Shown: one piece after another, positions 1 through 12,039 of the stretch
How the letters are laid out: each line of letters begins with the position of its first letter
Numbering within the stretch: the stretch's first letter is position 1
Origin: Dromiciops gliroides
Taxonomy: Eukaryota; Chordata; Mammalia; Microbiotheria; Microbiotheriidae
Reading direction: 5' to 3'
NCBI RefSeq assembly: GCF_019393635.1
Contig: NC_057861.1
Location: 661,195,724 to 661,259,723 of the forward strand
DNA length: 64,000 nt
Notes under the pieces: generated by a model
What the model saw: the letters and a program-made list of their open reading frames with translations, nothing else
What the model was told of the DNA's origin: nothing
Database searches by the model: none
Translations under genes and position numbers: made by a program

Positions 1-110
1 AGAGTTAAATGACTTGCCCAAGTTCCCCCAAACTACTAATGGGTAGAAATGGGGTTCGAACATGGGTTTTCAGACTCATAAACCATTGCCCTTTGTTTAG
101 GATATGACTT
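1..110 (+). mobile_element. MIR/CORE-SINE 3' part
   Basis: The motifs agttaaatgacttgcccaag and ggggttcgaacatggg follow the MIR core order (aagtgacttgccc, then a gattygaaccc box). The left side is cut by the window edge. Confidence -1.
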
Positions 111-286
111 GCCTTTCTCATGCAATTTAATTAAAAACTTGATGTCATGAATTTTTTGTTTTTCTTTTTACATGTGTAAAACTGAAGTTTGATAAGTTAG
201 GCTCCTATCTGATGAATAGACTTAAAGGCTTCTCCTCCCCCTTTAGTGATAATTCTTCCCTTGAAATTGTAGTTATGTAATATCAT

Positions 287-437
287 AGGGGATAGCTAGG
301 TGGCACAGTGGATAAAGCACTTGCTCTGGATTCAGGAGGACCTGAGTTCAAATCCAGCCTCAGACACTAGACTTACTAGCTGTGTGACCCTGGACAAGTC
401 ACTTAACCCTCATTGCCCTCCCCCCCGCCAAAAAAAA
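287..437 (+). mobile_element. tRNA-derived marsupial SINE
   Basis: The copy has a ggggatagctaggtggcaca head, a gagttcaaatcc B box and a gacaagtcacttaaccctca end, followed by a C-run and an A-rich tail. The head holds RNA polymerase III A- and B-box-like motifs typical of tRNA-derived SINEs. This family (WSINE1/SINE1-like by my recollection) recurs throughout the window. Confidence -1.
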
Positions 438-1020
438 GTAAATTAAAAAATTAAAAAATATATATAATGAATAGCTCCTGATGAAGGACCCAAGTAAGAA
501 ACAGAAAAACTCTCTAACAATGACCTGAAGTTCAGGATCCCAGTCCCAGGTTAAGAAAGTTCACTTTCTCTTGTGTGGCTCCTAGAAGTATCCTGTGTCT
601 TCATGTTGCTAACAAAGTTTTCAGGGAAATTCAAGGCAAAGGGTTAAGCATGGACATTTTTGAGAAATAAGGTTAGATCAGTCAGATGTAGTATTTAACA
701 GAATAAAAACATAATTTGTCACCAGTCCCCATCCATCCCCTATGAATTAAAAGGCATGGGGTGGGGGAGTATATTGGTGAGCAGAAACAAGAGATAAGGG
801 CAGCCAGTTCCTTGCTGATGATTTTTTTATCCGGGTTCCAACCACCCAAACTAGCACCCTCCAATAAAATAAAAGTTACAATCATACCTCCCACTTGTTT
901 AGTTTTTTGTTTGTTTTGTTTGTTTTGAATCTTCCATGGTTTCCCTTGGAGGCTTGGGCTGTGAGGAAGGGAAGTGCCAATGTCACAGCCATGGAGAAGA
1001 TCCCACCACTTCCCTCTTAA
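438..1020. other. No gene seen; unique AT-rich sequence
   Basis: Short spurious frames only. A TTTGT-rich run lies near 901-925. Nothing else is recognised. Confidence -1.
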
Positions 1021-1252
1021 TAGCTGGCACTTTGCAAAATATTTTACAAATATTTTCTCATGTTATCCCTACAATAATCCTGAAAGCTAAGTGTTATTAT
1101 TATCCCCATTTTACAGTTGAGGAAACTGAGGCAAATAGATGTTAAATGATATGCCCAGGGTCATGCAGCCAGTGTCTGAGACTAAATTTTAATTCAAATG
1201 CTCCTGACTCTGGACCCAGTGTTGTACCCACTGTACCATCTAGCTGTCCTCA
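1021..1252 (+). mobile_element. MIR element
   Basis: The MIR order is preserved: agctggcactttgcaaaat, then ttatccccattttacag, gaggaaactgaggcaaatag, and a final gtaccatctagctgtcc. Old and diverged, plus orientation. Confidence -1.
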
Positions 1253-2613
1253 AAAACTTCTTGATGTAGGGACATCCCTTCCCTTCATAGTCTTGATCTC
1301 ATCTTCCACCCTCCCCCTCGGAATAGGAATAAAACCCCCAGAGTTTTTAGAAACTTGGTCCTCCTTGGTAGGCAGTCATTCCAAGGCCTATTGGAATGTT
1401 ATTACACGTTTTTACAAAAATTACCTTACCTATCGCTCTTACCCTTTTTGGAATATTTAAACAGTAGTACTTTTCTTTTTTCAACAAAAGATTTTGTTAT
1501 TGTTGAGACAATGTCATCAAAGTGTATGTCATCCATGGGAAAATTTATCTTGTAGTTATGTGTTATTGAAAACATAACCATCATTTCCTCATCTAAGACC
1601 AATTCAAATCAATAGCAAAGAAACTATATTTTGAAGTTGAACAACACCTCTTGTTGGCTGTTATGTTTTCTGTATTGCAATCACTTTGCTTTGGCTCTGA
1701 TATGCCTGCCTGGGAGTGTAAACTATCCAAAACCTTAAAAGCAAAAATAAAAGTGCTTGTGTGTGACTTCCTTTAGGCAACATTGATCTCAATCCCAATT
1801 CAGTGCAGTAGTACCATCAGCTTGTTAGTAGGGAAGCATTTACACTGATTCCCAATTAACACTCCCTCTGGCTTTGTCCTCCAGAGTCTCATTAACTGCC
1901 AATTAGCTCAGCAGTCATCTAGCTTAGGGCTCAAAGATTACTGGCTACTAAATATTCTAACTTGAGTATTAGATCAGAAAAATGGATTACTATCTCTCTC
2001 TTATTTCTTTTGTTCTGCCAAGACACAAACCAAGGCCATGGAACATCTCATATTGTAGTGCTGGAATCCATGAGTTCAGCCTAAATTTTTCCTTTTGTTG
2101 GGCTAGGGTTAGAATCTTGCCCATAAATGGAATATTTCAAAATCTGAAGTAAGGCAGGGATGGAGAAAAACAGGTACTTAGCTCCAACAAAGTACAGAAT
2201 GACCTGGATAATGCTTGGGGTTTTAATATGAAATGCAGATCAATTAACTATTGGATCAGAAGCTCCCAGAATGTTTCCCTTTCAACAGTTCAGGCAATAT
2301 GAGTTTCTAGGAAAAGTTACTCTCATGTTCCTGAGTCTAAGACAGTAACTTCCATTCTATTTCTGTGATGCTACAGGGTGGCTCTAGATATCTCAGAGTG
2401 CAATGTAACTCAGAAAACAAAATATAGTGTAAATAACCTAAATTTGGTAGTTTTGATGGTGGGGTTTCTACAGTTAGCAGCAGTGTGTGTACTCTATTCA
2501 ACTACCTTTTTGTCCTTAAGGTTAGATTTTGTGATCCAGGAACTTAACACAGTCCTATTCCATGACCCATCGGTAACTCTTCCAGTATGGAAAAGCACTA
2601 TATAGGATACATT
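1253..2613. other. Mostly unique sequence; no gene seen
   Basis: No supported coding region. A block at about 1780-1980 has several homeodomain-type ATTA/TAAT sites (caattaacac, cattaactgc, ccaattagct) and looks less repeat-like than its neighbours. It is a weak candidate for a conserved non-coding element. Confidence -1.
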
Positions 2614-2621
2614 CCTATAAG

Positions 2622-4073
2622 CAGTGGTGTGCTGGTAAATGTTTAGCAACTGGCAATTTGAAAAACACTGAGAGACTTTAACTTTAATCTGTATTATTGA
2701 TATTTACTCCTGATGTTTAAAAAAACAATTCAAGCCAGAATTTAATACAAAACAAGGCAGTTTGTTAAAACATTTCATTCTCAATACATGGTAAAAGCAC
2801 AAAAACACAAATTCACAACATGATATACCTCAGCATAACTTATAGAAAAAATCATGGACTGATTTCCTATGAAAATGAACCATTTTATCAAATACTCTTC
2901 TGAAACATTCAACCACAATGAGATGTCCAAATGACATCTTTCCATTGTAAAATATAATCAAGCATTCTAATTCTGTTGTATAATTAGCTTCCCCCAATGA
3001 TGCCTTTCCAGTGTAAAATGTATTCAAGATGCACATTCTAATTGTCATTTTCTGGTTGTATGTATAAAGGGTGTCATTATTTTTACAGTGACTTTACTTA
3101 ATTTAAAAATTAACATGCAATAAATAAATTGTCCAAGAAAATTCATGGCTTTTGGGCAGGTGCATCACAGTAAGGATTATTTTCTGTTAGAAGGTCTTTC
3201 CTAGGGGGCAACTAGGTGGTACAGTGGATAAAGCAGTGGCCCTGGATTCAGGAGGACCTGAGTTCAAATTCGGCTTCAGCCACCTGACACTTACTAGCTG
3301 TGTGACCCTGGGCAAGTCACTTAACCCTCATTGCCCTGAGAAAAAAAAAAAGGAAGGTCTTTTCTAGGAACTAACTTCAAAATTTTGTGATCTGTGTGAA
3401 TGCCTTGTATAACAGATTTCCTGAGTATTAATTTAAACATTAGAACCTCTCTAGATCAACTTTATTTACTCTGGTGAAGTGTCACTTTTATTCTTTTTTA
3501 ATTCTTCATTTATATTTTTTCTTGCTGCTTCTGGTGCTCTGATATCATTTTAAAAAACTTGCTGTCTAGTCACGTACAAAGTTTTAAAAAGCCATAACAC
3601 CTTGGCAGAGTCAGCCATCTCTGCAGCCCAGTCTTTTGGGTTCATCAGGACTCCCAGAGCCAATCACTTTCTCACTCCAGCCTGCTCTGAGTGTCCATAG
3701 AAGAGTTTTTCCCAGACCCTACTTTTATTTAAATTATGTCAGTTTTCTCTGCCCTGTCAAATCCTGGTCCCCACCTCCCTTTTGCTTCCTAGACTGGCTT
3801 CAACCATTCTTGCTTTGGGCAGCAGCAGGGCCCAGCAAGTCCCTTTTGAGCTCTTGGCTTAGCTCAGCTGGGCCAGAGAAGAGAGACCACTGAAGCCACT
3901 CATCCTCCCTCGGAGAGCTACAGGGTAGTTTCTGTCCAGAAGTCATGACTTTCTTCAAATCCAGACAATCAGCAAAACAATTGTGTTTGCTGATCTACTA
4001 CATGTAAATGCTCAAAAAGAAAATTTAACAATCAGCTTTGCAGCTGGTTTGAGCTGGCTGCAGCACATTCCTG
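2622..4073. mobile_element. hAT (Charlie/Ac-type) DNA transposon, about 1.45 kb with a SINE inside
   Basis: The left end begins cagtggtgtgctgg and the right end finishes gcagcacattcctg, giving imperfect terminal inverted repeats that both start with CAG. They are flanked by 8-bp near-duplicates cctataag (2614-2621) and cttatagg (4074-4081), matching at 6 of 8. This fits the nTnnnnAn target form of Ac-like hATs. A SINE (3205-3353) sits inside. No intact transposase is seen. A roughly 60-base unit is imperfectly repeated near 2925-3045 (tttccattgtaaaat and tttccagtgtaaaatgt). Confidence -1.
3205..3353 (+). mobile_element. tRNA-derived marsupial SINE inside the hAT element
   Basis: Complete head-to-tail copy. 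Flanking repeats aaggtctttcctag (3191-3204) and aaggtcttttctag (3354-3367) match at 13 of 14, so this is a separate later insertion by target-primed retrotransposition. Confidence -1.
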
Positions 4074-4274
4074 CTTATAGGACACGTGGTTATAAAAGAT
4101 GGAGCAGTGAGCAAACTGGTTGATAAATTTCACACTGCTTATAAGGAATAACAAGAAACCTCTTGTCAGCTATTACCCTTTGGTTGGTTTTTCAATCATA
4201 TATTTTTGAACATTTTTCTAAAATGACCTTATAATAAAAATGGCCATCACAGACCAATTCCTTTCTCTGCAGCT

Positions 4275-4490
4275 AGTAAAAGACAGTACAGTGGGTGAGT
4301 GCTAGACTTTGATCAAGTAAGACCAAAGTTCAAAATCTACCCCTGACTATTAGGTGCGAGGTGATGGGGAAAATAATGTCATCTCCCTGAGTATCCAGGA
4401 AGCTTTTAACTCTACCACTACAAGATATGGATGGGTGGCAATCTGCATTGGTGGAGGGAGTTTCCAAAAGTATGAAATCATGCACTTTTG
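4275..4490 (+). mobile_element. Diverged tRNA-type SINE with a ctgcattggtggaggg 3' module
   Basis: A tRNA-like head (cagtgggtgagtgctagac, then aaagttcaaaatc) is followed by the motifs aatctgcattggtgg and gagtttcc. The same 3' module recurs at 4930-5015, 21285-21510 and 25690-25910. Family name not certain (MAR-type). Confidence -1.
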
Positions 4491-4736
4491 TTTTATTTGT
4501 ATGTGGTTTATAAGTGGTTAGAGAGGCAACGTGTCATAATGGGAAGGGGAACTACTTTGAAACCAGAAAGACATGCTTGAGTGCTGCCTCTGGTCCAGAC
4601 TATCTTATTACTTTTGAATGAGTCCTTTAACCTCCCTATGTAAGAGAGGGATCCTACAGGATAATGATTCAAAGACATTTTAATTTCTAATATGATAAGT
4701 GTTGGTACATATAACCTGTATAAACACTGCCACCCC

Positions 4737-4868
4737 CTTTTTTGGAGACAATTGGAGTCAAGCGATTTGCCCAAACTAACTTAGCTAGTAAGTTTCTGAG
4801 GCTGGATTTGAACTCAGGTCCTCTTGACTCCAGGGCCATTGCTCTATCCACGCCATCACCTAGGTGCC
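4737..4868 (-). mobile_element. tRNA-derived SINE, minus strand
   Basis: Reverse-complement order is gatttgcccaaactaac, ctggatttgaactcaggtcc, then cacctaggtgccc. It is diverged and has no clear target duplication. Confidence -1.
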
Positions 4869-5234
4869 CAATCAAAAAATATTTGAATGTAAAGGAATTC
4901 TGAGACCAAAAAGTTTTGAGAACCATTGCCCTAAGCAGCTGTCAAAATCTTTAAGTTGCAAGTCATCTGCAGTTCGAAAAAAATTTCCTCACTCTGAAGG
5001 TTCCCAGATCAATAAAATCGGGGCTCAGTCTTTGTTCCTTATTTTGTTTAAGATGGTATCTGAACTGTGACAAACAAAAAATAATTTCATATGTATATAG
5101 AGACATACATGTATGTGTACATGTGTGCATGTTTATTATACAGTATATTCTTGCACATTATATCTATGTTTATATGCATTTATATATACATGTGCACGTG
5201 TATACATGCATTGTCTTCAGAAAACACACACATA

Positions 5235-5445
5235 CAGAGGCAGAGGTTTTGGCTTAATGTAAGGAAACATTTCCAACAAATCAGGGCTGTCCAAAAGTGG
5301 AATGTTATACCACAGATTGAATAACTTGTTAAGGATGTTATAGAGGAGATTCTAATTCAGATATAATAAAGGTTCTCATTCTGGTATCAGTTGGACTGAA
5401 GGGGCTCTGAGATTCAGTGATTCTGATTCTGAGATTTGGACATTC
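5235..5445 (+). mobile_element. L3/CR1 LINE 3' end
   Basis: The order ggcttaatgtaaggaaac, gctgtccaaaagtggaatg, cagttggactgaagg and agattcagtgattctga is the common CR1/L3 3' untranslated sequence. A short ATGT/TATA-rich stretch (5090-5220) precedes it. Confidence -1.
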
Positions 5446-6439
5446 ATTTTGTGAATGAAGCAGGAGTGTAAAGTGAGTAAAAACAATGATTATAAAACCA
5501 TGTTTTATTTATTTAGGCATACATTTCCACTGAACTGAATGGTTTACAAAAGAATTTGATAAATATTATAGTATATTCAGATCATAATGGCAATAATTTT
5601 CCATTATAAAAATTGTACCAAATGGTTTTGGGCAAAAGTCAATATTTTTAATGGGATCAAACAGTATTTTTTCATTTTTTTTCAGGCTATGAAGTGCATT
5701 AGTTTAAATTTCTGTGAAGAGGCTGAAGATGAATGTGAAAGTGAAGTGTAATCTAATTGAATGTGACTGTTTGGGAAAGTCTTGAGTAATGGCTCCTTGA
5801 CATTTGAGGAAGTAAACAGTCCACCAGTACTATCTAGAATAGCTACATATTTCATGTGCATCCACTATAGTCACCCATAAATTGCTTTAGTTAGGAAAGG
5901 TAAATGGAAATTTGAGTTATAATGTGCAGAAGTAATTACCAAATGTAGCCATTGATCACAAGATTAGCATCAGCCTGCTTTCTCCAAAAAGTTATACTTC
6001 ATTATATTTCATTGTAATTACCTCCCCTCACCTTCCATCACTCCCTCAGAACAGAGCTGCTTTCACAAATGAAGGATGTAATACAGTACTCTTCACTATT
6101 CACAGTGCACAGGACAATATGATCACATAATTGAAAATTCTTTTCTTTGGAGCTAAAGCAAAGGGAAAGACTGTGTAATTGTCCCATTAAGAAGGGTTGG
6201 AAGAGATCATCTATAAGGTCCTGTGCTTTCAACCCTAAAATCCTATGGGTCTGTTGCTCATTTTATTCTCAAATTGCTTTTTGTTTACATGTCTTTTAAA
6301 TGTAATCAGATTATGAGTTTCTCAAGGACATTATTATATAATTCTTTGTTATATCCAGACAAATCCCTAGAATATGACAAGTAGGCATGATTGCCTTGGA
6401 GTAGGGCACTTCAATAGGGATAAGACAACTGGTGCTACA
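5446..6439. other. No gene seen; unique sequence
   Basis: No supported coding region and no strong repeat match, apart from possible reversed L3 wording near 6190-6240 (ggttggaagagatcatc). Confidence -1.
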
Positions 6440-6735
6440 GTGATTGGAAGTGTGAGAATGAGATTGCATGATAACTTTCCTGGTATGCTGTAGAAGAGAT
6501 ACCTCGGGGGCAGCTAGATGGCACAGTGGATAGAGAACCGGCCCTGGAGTCAGGAGTACCTGAGTTCAAATCCGGCCTCAGACACTTAACACTTACTAGC
6601 TGTGTGACCCTAGGCAAGTCACTTAACCCCAATTGCCTCACTAAAAAAAAAAAAAGAAGAAGAAGAGATACCTCATCAGGGATAGATTGGACTGGATGGC
6701 CTTTGATTCTCTTATAACTCTTATGATTTTGAAGA
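6440..6735 (+). mobile_element. L3/CR1 fragment split by a SINE
   Basis: Text before and after the SINE (agatacctcatcagggatag, ttggactggatggcctttga) reads through as an L3/CR1 3' end once the SINE is removed. Confidence -1.
6506..6660 (+). mobile_element. Young-looking tRNA-derived SINE with perfect target duplication
   Basis: Full copy with a poly(A) tail. The 14-bp duplication agaagagatacctc at 6492-6505 and 6661-6674 is identical, and the copy lies close to the family consensus, so it is among the younger insertions here. Confidence -1.
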
Positions 6736-8083
6736 CTATCTATATGACTATTTTGGGAAATTGAAACTCAGTACATTTGTTTGAATAACAATACTGCACT
6801 CCATTTTGAGAAAATCGTCCAAACTCATATCTACATATGTCTTAGCAGAAGTTACCTATGGGATAATAATTATTTCAACTACTAAGTCAGATCAAAGGGT
6901 GTAGCTATTCTTCCAGAACGTACTTTTGATTACTAGATTAAGTATGAATGGATAAGGAAAACAAAAAGTTAAGGATTAGTGATGAAGTGGTTAATATGTA
7001 CCTTATTTATTTCTCTTACATCTTTGAATCTAAATTCTAATTATTTATCTGTTTGGTTACATTATTCCAATCACATTTTTCATAAATAAGGTTTGGAAAT
7101 TCATGATATAAATCTCTGGGGCCTGAGAGATTACCTATCTTAATCTCAGTTAAAAACAAAACAACAATAACAGCAACCACAACAAACCTTTTATAATGAA
7201 AGGAACTAATTGCCTACTGATAACTACATAAATAAATGTTCAGTTTTTTCTCATGGGAGAAAATGAGTTGATAAAAACAAAATTGGTAAAAAACAAAACA
7301 AAACCTAAGATTAATATTTATACACACGTGATAAACTCTATATTTTACTTTGAGTATAAAACACACGCAGACACAGAGTAAAATCATAGAATTTAGAGGT
7401 GGGAAAGACAGTTTATCCCTCCTCTCCACCTTCTTATTTTGCATGAAAGGAAAAGAAATTCTAGGGACTCCTCTGAGATCCCCCCTTGAATCAATGGCAG
7501 AATCTGGAGTAGATTCTAAGGCTTTGGAAACTCAGCCTAATATTCTTTCCACTAGCCAACATTATCCCTCAATTTAGTTTAAAAAGAGAATTTGAATAAT
7601 GTCATTTTTACTCTGCTTCCTCCAGATTGTCTATAAAACAGCAGAGAAGAGAACCAGACTGTCCTCTGAGGTTTACAGACGAATGATTTATGGCCAGGAC
7701 TCATGTGGCAATTCTACAAGGCTAACTCCTGAGTTTCCCTTTTCTGAATACTCTTTACTTTTAATATCAGGCACTTAAACTGAGCTATATTGGCTGCTAG
7801 ATTTAATGGTCCATCAGTGTTTTCCTTTCCATTAAAGCTCCCATAACTCCAGGTGTTTATAACCTGTTCATACAGATTTCCTTGGTAAAAGAAAGTACAA
7901 AGATGTCTGAAACTGTCTTTTTCCTTCCTTTGTCAATAACAGTTTCAATCTCCCAATTACATTATAGAGTTTATTTAACCTGCTTTCCAAATGAATAGTC
8001 AAATTGGGGGTATGGTTTGTCACAGGATTTAAAAAAAATTCTCACACATGAATTCATATGAAAGAACATTAGAACTCTTCATT
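6736..8083. other. No gene seen; unique sequence
   Basis: AT-rich with several short frames of no recognisable content. No repeat family identified. Confidence -1.
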
Positions 8084-8238
8084 CTTTTTTTTTTTTTTTT
8101 GGTGGGGCAATGAGGGTAAAGTGACTTGCCCAGGGTCACATAGCTAGTAAGTGTCAAGTGTCTGAGGCCAGATTTGAACTCAGGTCCTCCTGAATCCAGG
8201 GCTGGTCCTTTATTCACTGTGGCACGTAGCTGCCCCCC
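8084..8238 (-). mobile_element. tRNA-derived SINE, minus strand (first of a pair)
   Basis: T-run, then gcaatgagggtaaagtgac through gtagctgcccc. It is followed by ttcattcattt, which recurs after the next SINE. Confidence -1.
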
Positions 8239-8249
8239 CTTCATTCATT

Positions 8250-8300
<51 letters not shown>

Positions 8301-8301
8301 T
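8239..8301 (+). repeat. (CT)n microsatellite between two SINEs
   Basis: A run of CT dinucleotides at about 8250-8299 lies directly against the 3' (T-run) end of the second SINE. It probably grew from that SINE's tail. Confidence -1.
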
Positions 8302-8442
8302 TTTAGTGAGGCAATTGGGGTCAAGTGACTTGCCCAGAGTCACATAGCTAGTAACTGTTAAGTGTCTGAGGCCAGATTTGAACTCAGATCCTCTTGAATC
8401 CAGGGCTGGTGCTCTATCCACTGTGCCACTTAGCTGCCCCCT
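8302..8442 (-). mobile_element. tRNA-derived SINE, minus strand (second of a pair)
   Basis: Reads tgaggcaattggggtcaag through gccacttagctgcccc, followed by ttcattcattttt. The phrase ttcattcatt on both sides suggests its target duplication. Confidence -1.
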
Positions 8443-8662
8443 TCATTCATTTTTGATACAAAAATACTAGAATTTAATAATTTAAAAAATATTTAAAAGC
8501 ACTTCAGACTGACTTTATAATGGCTTCTTGATATATTCACAAGGTTCACCTAATATCATAGTCAATAAGGTTAGTTTTGCTGTCCCAATGATGCTGTCTT
8601 GGTACTTGCATTACTGCACTCACTGGGCTCTCAAGCTTTATCAGTTGAATTATTATGGTCAG

Positions 8663-8835
8663 GGCGCAGCAAGGTGGCACAGTGGATAAAGCACTGGCCC
8701 TGAATTCAGGAGGACCTGAGTTCAAATACGGCCTCAGACACTTGACACTAGCTGTGTGACCCTGGGCAAATCACTCAAACCTCATTGCCCAGCAAAAAAG
8801 AAAGAAAGAAAGGAAGAAAGGAAGAAAGGAAGAAA

Positions 8836-8917
<82 letters not shown>

Positions 8918-8919
8918 AA
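8663..8919 (+). mobile_element. tRNA-derived SINE with a (GAAA)n tail
   Basis: The SINE body runs from 8663 to about 8795, and its tail has grown into a GAAA/GGAA tract (8796-8919). The target duplication tattatggtcag at 8651-8662 and 8920-8931 brackets body plus microsatellite, so the tract arose from the tail. Confidence -1.
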
Positions 8920-9149
8920 TATTATGGTCAGATATCAATGCCATATCACTCACAACACATTCCTAAACCCCATATATGGATAATGAATTCATATGATGTA
9001 TATGATATACCTCGATGGTATTGCAATCTCACCAATGTAAGTCTTTTCTCCAGTAGCACAGATTACAAACTCATTATGTTCATCCCTAAACCCTTCCTAT
9101 TCCTAGCTTCTTGATTTGAATCAAGGTCAATACAATCTTTTTGGCCACA

Positions 9150-9935
9150 AAGGTTCACAACCATAGCGTCATCCTTGTCTCTTTCCTCTCCCTCACCCCG
9201 AAATCTGACCATTTACCAAATATTGTTCATTTTCCTTGTAGGGTATCCTTCAAAATTGTCCCCTGCCCCCACAAATTTAGCCACCACCCTAGATCAGGCC
9301 CTTATCTTTCCCCTGAACTAATTAAGGCATTAGCCTCCAGGTTGGTTTTCTTTGCTTCAAATCTTTCCTTCTTCTAACCCACCTTCTATACAGCTGCCAA
9401 GATACTTTTCCTAAAACACAGCCCTGACTACAACATTCTCCTGCTCATTAATCTCTAGTGGTTCCCTATAGCTTTTAGGACAAGATAGAAACTCCTCAGT
9501 TTGACATTTAGAGCCCTCCTTACCTGGCTCCAGAGTACTTCTTCATATATCCTATTTTCATGCCTAAAAGCTGAAAGACATTTCATCTTCCATATCTTTG
9601 TGCAGGCTATTTCTTATGCCCATAATGAATTCCCTCCTGAGTTTCTGGGTCTTAGAATCCCTAGCTTTTTTCAAGACTCACTTCAGGTACCACCTTTATA
9701 TACCGTGAAGTATTACCTGACCTCCCTAGCTATTAGTACACTGCCTCTCCTGAAGTTAATTTATCTTTACATTTTAAATACCTTGGATTTATTTGTCTCT
9801 GTATATTTTATCCCATAGGAAAATGCAAGATAGATCCTAGAGAAAAGAGACTATTCAGTTCTCCATTTTTGTAGTATTGGAACCTAATGTAGCACTTTGC
9901 ACTAAAGTGCTTGGTAAATGCTTATAGAATTGAAT
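9150..9935 (+). mobile_element. L2 LINE 3' end
   Basis: The order follows L2: cagccctgactacaacattc, ctagtggttccctatagc, gtgcaggctatttcttatgc, cacttcaggtaccacc, aagtattacctgacctccc, then gcttggtaaatgcttat. Plus orientation, old. Confidence -1.
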
Positions 9936-10055
9936 TGAACCCCTCCAAACCTTCTCTTCTTATGTGATTCTTGCCCATGTCCTTCCATAAATTCTCTGTA
10001 TTGTATTGCCTGTAGGATTTCACTAGTTTGTTTGTTTTCTAATATATCATATATG

Positions 10056-10240
10056 GGGGGGGGGACAGCTAGCTGGCATAGTGGATAAAGCACTGACCCT
10101 GGATTCAAGAGGACCTGAGTTCAAATCTGGCCTCAGACACTTGACACTAGCTGTGTGTGATCCTGGGCATGTCACTTAATCTTCATGGCCCTAAAATAAT
10201 AATAATAATAATCTTATTATTATTATAATTATTATTTTAT
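10056..10240 (+). mobile_element. tRNA-derived SINE with an AAT-repeat tail
   Basis: Head gggacagctagctggcatag and body to ttcatggccct, followed by a (TAA)n/(ATT)n stretch to about 10240. Diverged. Confidence -1.
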
Positions 10241-10465
10241 TATATGTGATAGTGAAACACTTTGACCATCCCCCTGTAGTCCATTCTCACTAAATGGCCA
10301 TTCCATATTTGTTTGACAATATTTTGAATCTTAAATGCAAATCATCATTGATAAAATGCTATTGTCAATTTAGATCCTCTATATGTCATTACATTTCCTT
10401 TTAGATTCTCAATAATTTTGATTTCTCAGAGACTATGGGACAATGCAATTTACAACCATATAAGG

Positions 10466-10762
10466 TGTAAGGGGCTAAAATTCTAGCTAGTCTGTCTAAA
10501 ATATCTAATTAGTGGTCACCAATAAATTATAAGCTTTAGCAAGAGTTAGACTTTTAAGCATTTATTAAGGAGAATCAGAATTTGGTAGAGAGAGAAAGGC
10601 CTAGATTGAGCTATCTATCTCAGGGAGCTAATGTCTCCCCATGAGCAAATGTCACTTCCTGGTGCCAAGGAAAACTGCATGGCTTGCCCTCAGAAGCCTT
10701 CTCCTTATGGCGAACTTTCCTACAGTAGCTCTCCAGCAGGTGGCGTCATTCCAATTGTTACA
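10466..10762 (-). mobile_element. Solo LTR of an endogenous retrovirus, 297 bp
   Basis: The termini are TGTAA at 10466 and TTACA at 10762, flanked by a perfect 4-bp duplication aagg (10462-10465, 10763-10766). Four bases is usual for class I (gammaretrovirus-like) elements. On the minus strand the polyadenylation hexamer AATAAA is at 10561-10566, followed by gcttaaaagtctaactcttg. No internal retroviral sequence is present, so this is a recombined solo LTR. Confidence -1.
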
Positions 10763-10828
10763 AAGGTTACCTGGAGAATTATAGTAGACAAAATAGAATC
10801 ATTTGTCATGGAAAAGCTTAGGATTATT

Positions 10829-10979
10829 ATTATTATTTATTATTTTAATGAGGCAATTGGGGTTAAGTGACTTGCCCAGGGTAACACAGCTAGTGTTGAG
10901 TGTCTGAGGCTGGATTTGAACTCAGGTCCTTCTGACTCCAGGGCCGGTGCTCTATTCACTGTGCCACTTAGCTGCCCCT
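10829..10979 (-). mobile_element. tRNA-derived SINE, minus strand
   Basis: ATT-rich tail, gaggcaattggggttaag through cttagctgcccc. The 15-bp duplication aagcttaggattatt at 10814-10828 and 10981-10995 is identical. Confidence -1.
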
Positions 10980-10995
10980 GAAGCTTAGGATTATT

Positions 10996-11600
10996 AAAAG
11001 CCCTCATAAAACTTTCCAAATGTAATCAAGTCCATTTGCTTCCTGCTATTCAATTTTGGGCCCATTTCATTGATTGCCTATTTGATTAACTCATTAGGCT
11101 TCCCATTCAGTATCACGCCATAATTGGGCAGTAAATATTTTTTGTTTATCCCCCCCTCAGTTCTCCCCCTTCACCCTGGGTCAACCTGTGTGACTAGGTT
11201 ACTGGGCCAATCTTTTTTGAACTTCATTGAGGAGATTCTGAAATTTTATACAATCAGCATAATGTGATCTACAAATAATATCATTTAGAAAATTTCATTA
11301 TCTAAAGGGAACTCCTTTTCCATTTTGGCTTAATATAAGCTAATATCAGTATATTTTTAAAAGCATGTTGCATATTATAAGCCAATATCAGTATATTTTT
11401 ATAAGCAAGCAGTTATTTAACCTTATGAGTCTCCATCTTTTCCCCTCTTTTGTTATATGTATAAGAAAATGTATAACAATAACTATATATAGTGAAATTT
11501 CCCAAATATTTTGGTATTGCATACGATTGATGGTAGAGAAGATTGGAAAGAGAGAAAATCTTGGTTGTATAGTCACCATAACAATATTTGGCCTGATAAT
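10996..11600. other. No gene seen; unique sequence
   Basis: AT-rich. A phrase (gccaatatcagtatattttt) is nearly duplicated at about 11340 and 11382, about 40 bases apart, as an imperfect tandem. Nothing else recognised. Confidence -1.
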
Positions 11601-11795
11601 AAAACCCGTTTCTACAGCACCTTAAGGTTAATGAAATACTTGCCTTACAAGTTATCCAGAGAGGTAAGAAGTACAAATGTCATTATCCCTAATTTATAGC
11701 TGACAACACAGGAACTCAAATAGATAAAATGTCAGTTCCTGGCACATGGTACATGTTTAATCAATGTTTGTTGACTGACAGACTGACAGAATTAG
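11600..11795 (+). mobile_element. MIR fragment followed by an L2-like 3' terminus
   Basis: The motifs cattatccctaatttatagc and then ctggcacatggtacatg with aatgtttgttgactgac match a MIR body and the L2/MIR terminal sequence. Confidence -1.
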
Positions 11796-12039
11796 ATTGC
11801 TAAGCCTAGGAAGATGTTCTTTAAAATGTGAGATGATGGAGCTTCTACGGTACATATATGTATATGCCATATGCTAATAGTGATATAAGATGGTATCCAT
11901 ATAAACATTACTGGAATTGAATTGAAAGGTACTCTGGATATGAGCTGATAAATAGGAAGTTAATTTTGAAAAGGCATTTCTACTCATTTAACCCAAGAAA
12001 GAGGATTACCCCAAGATGGTATTTTTGTAATTGATGATA

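Noticed and set aside
8771..9114. KERKKE-rich and FFLSFFLS frames
   Set aside because: Translation of the (GAAA)n SINE tail.
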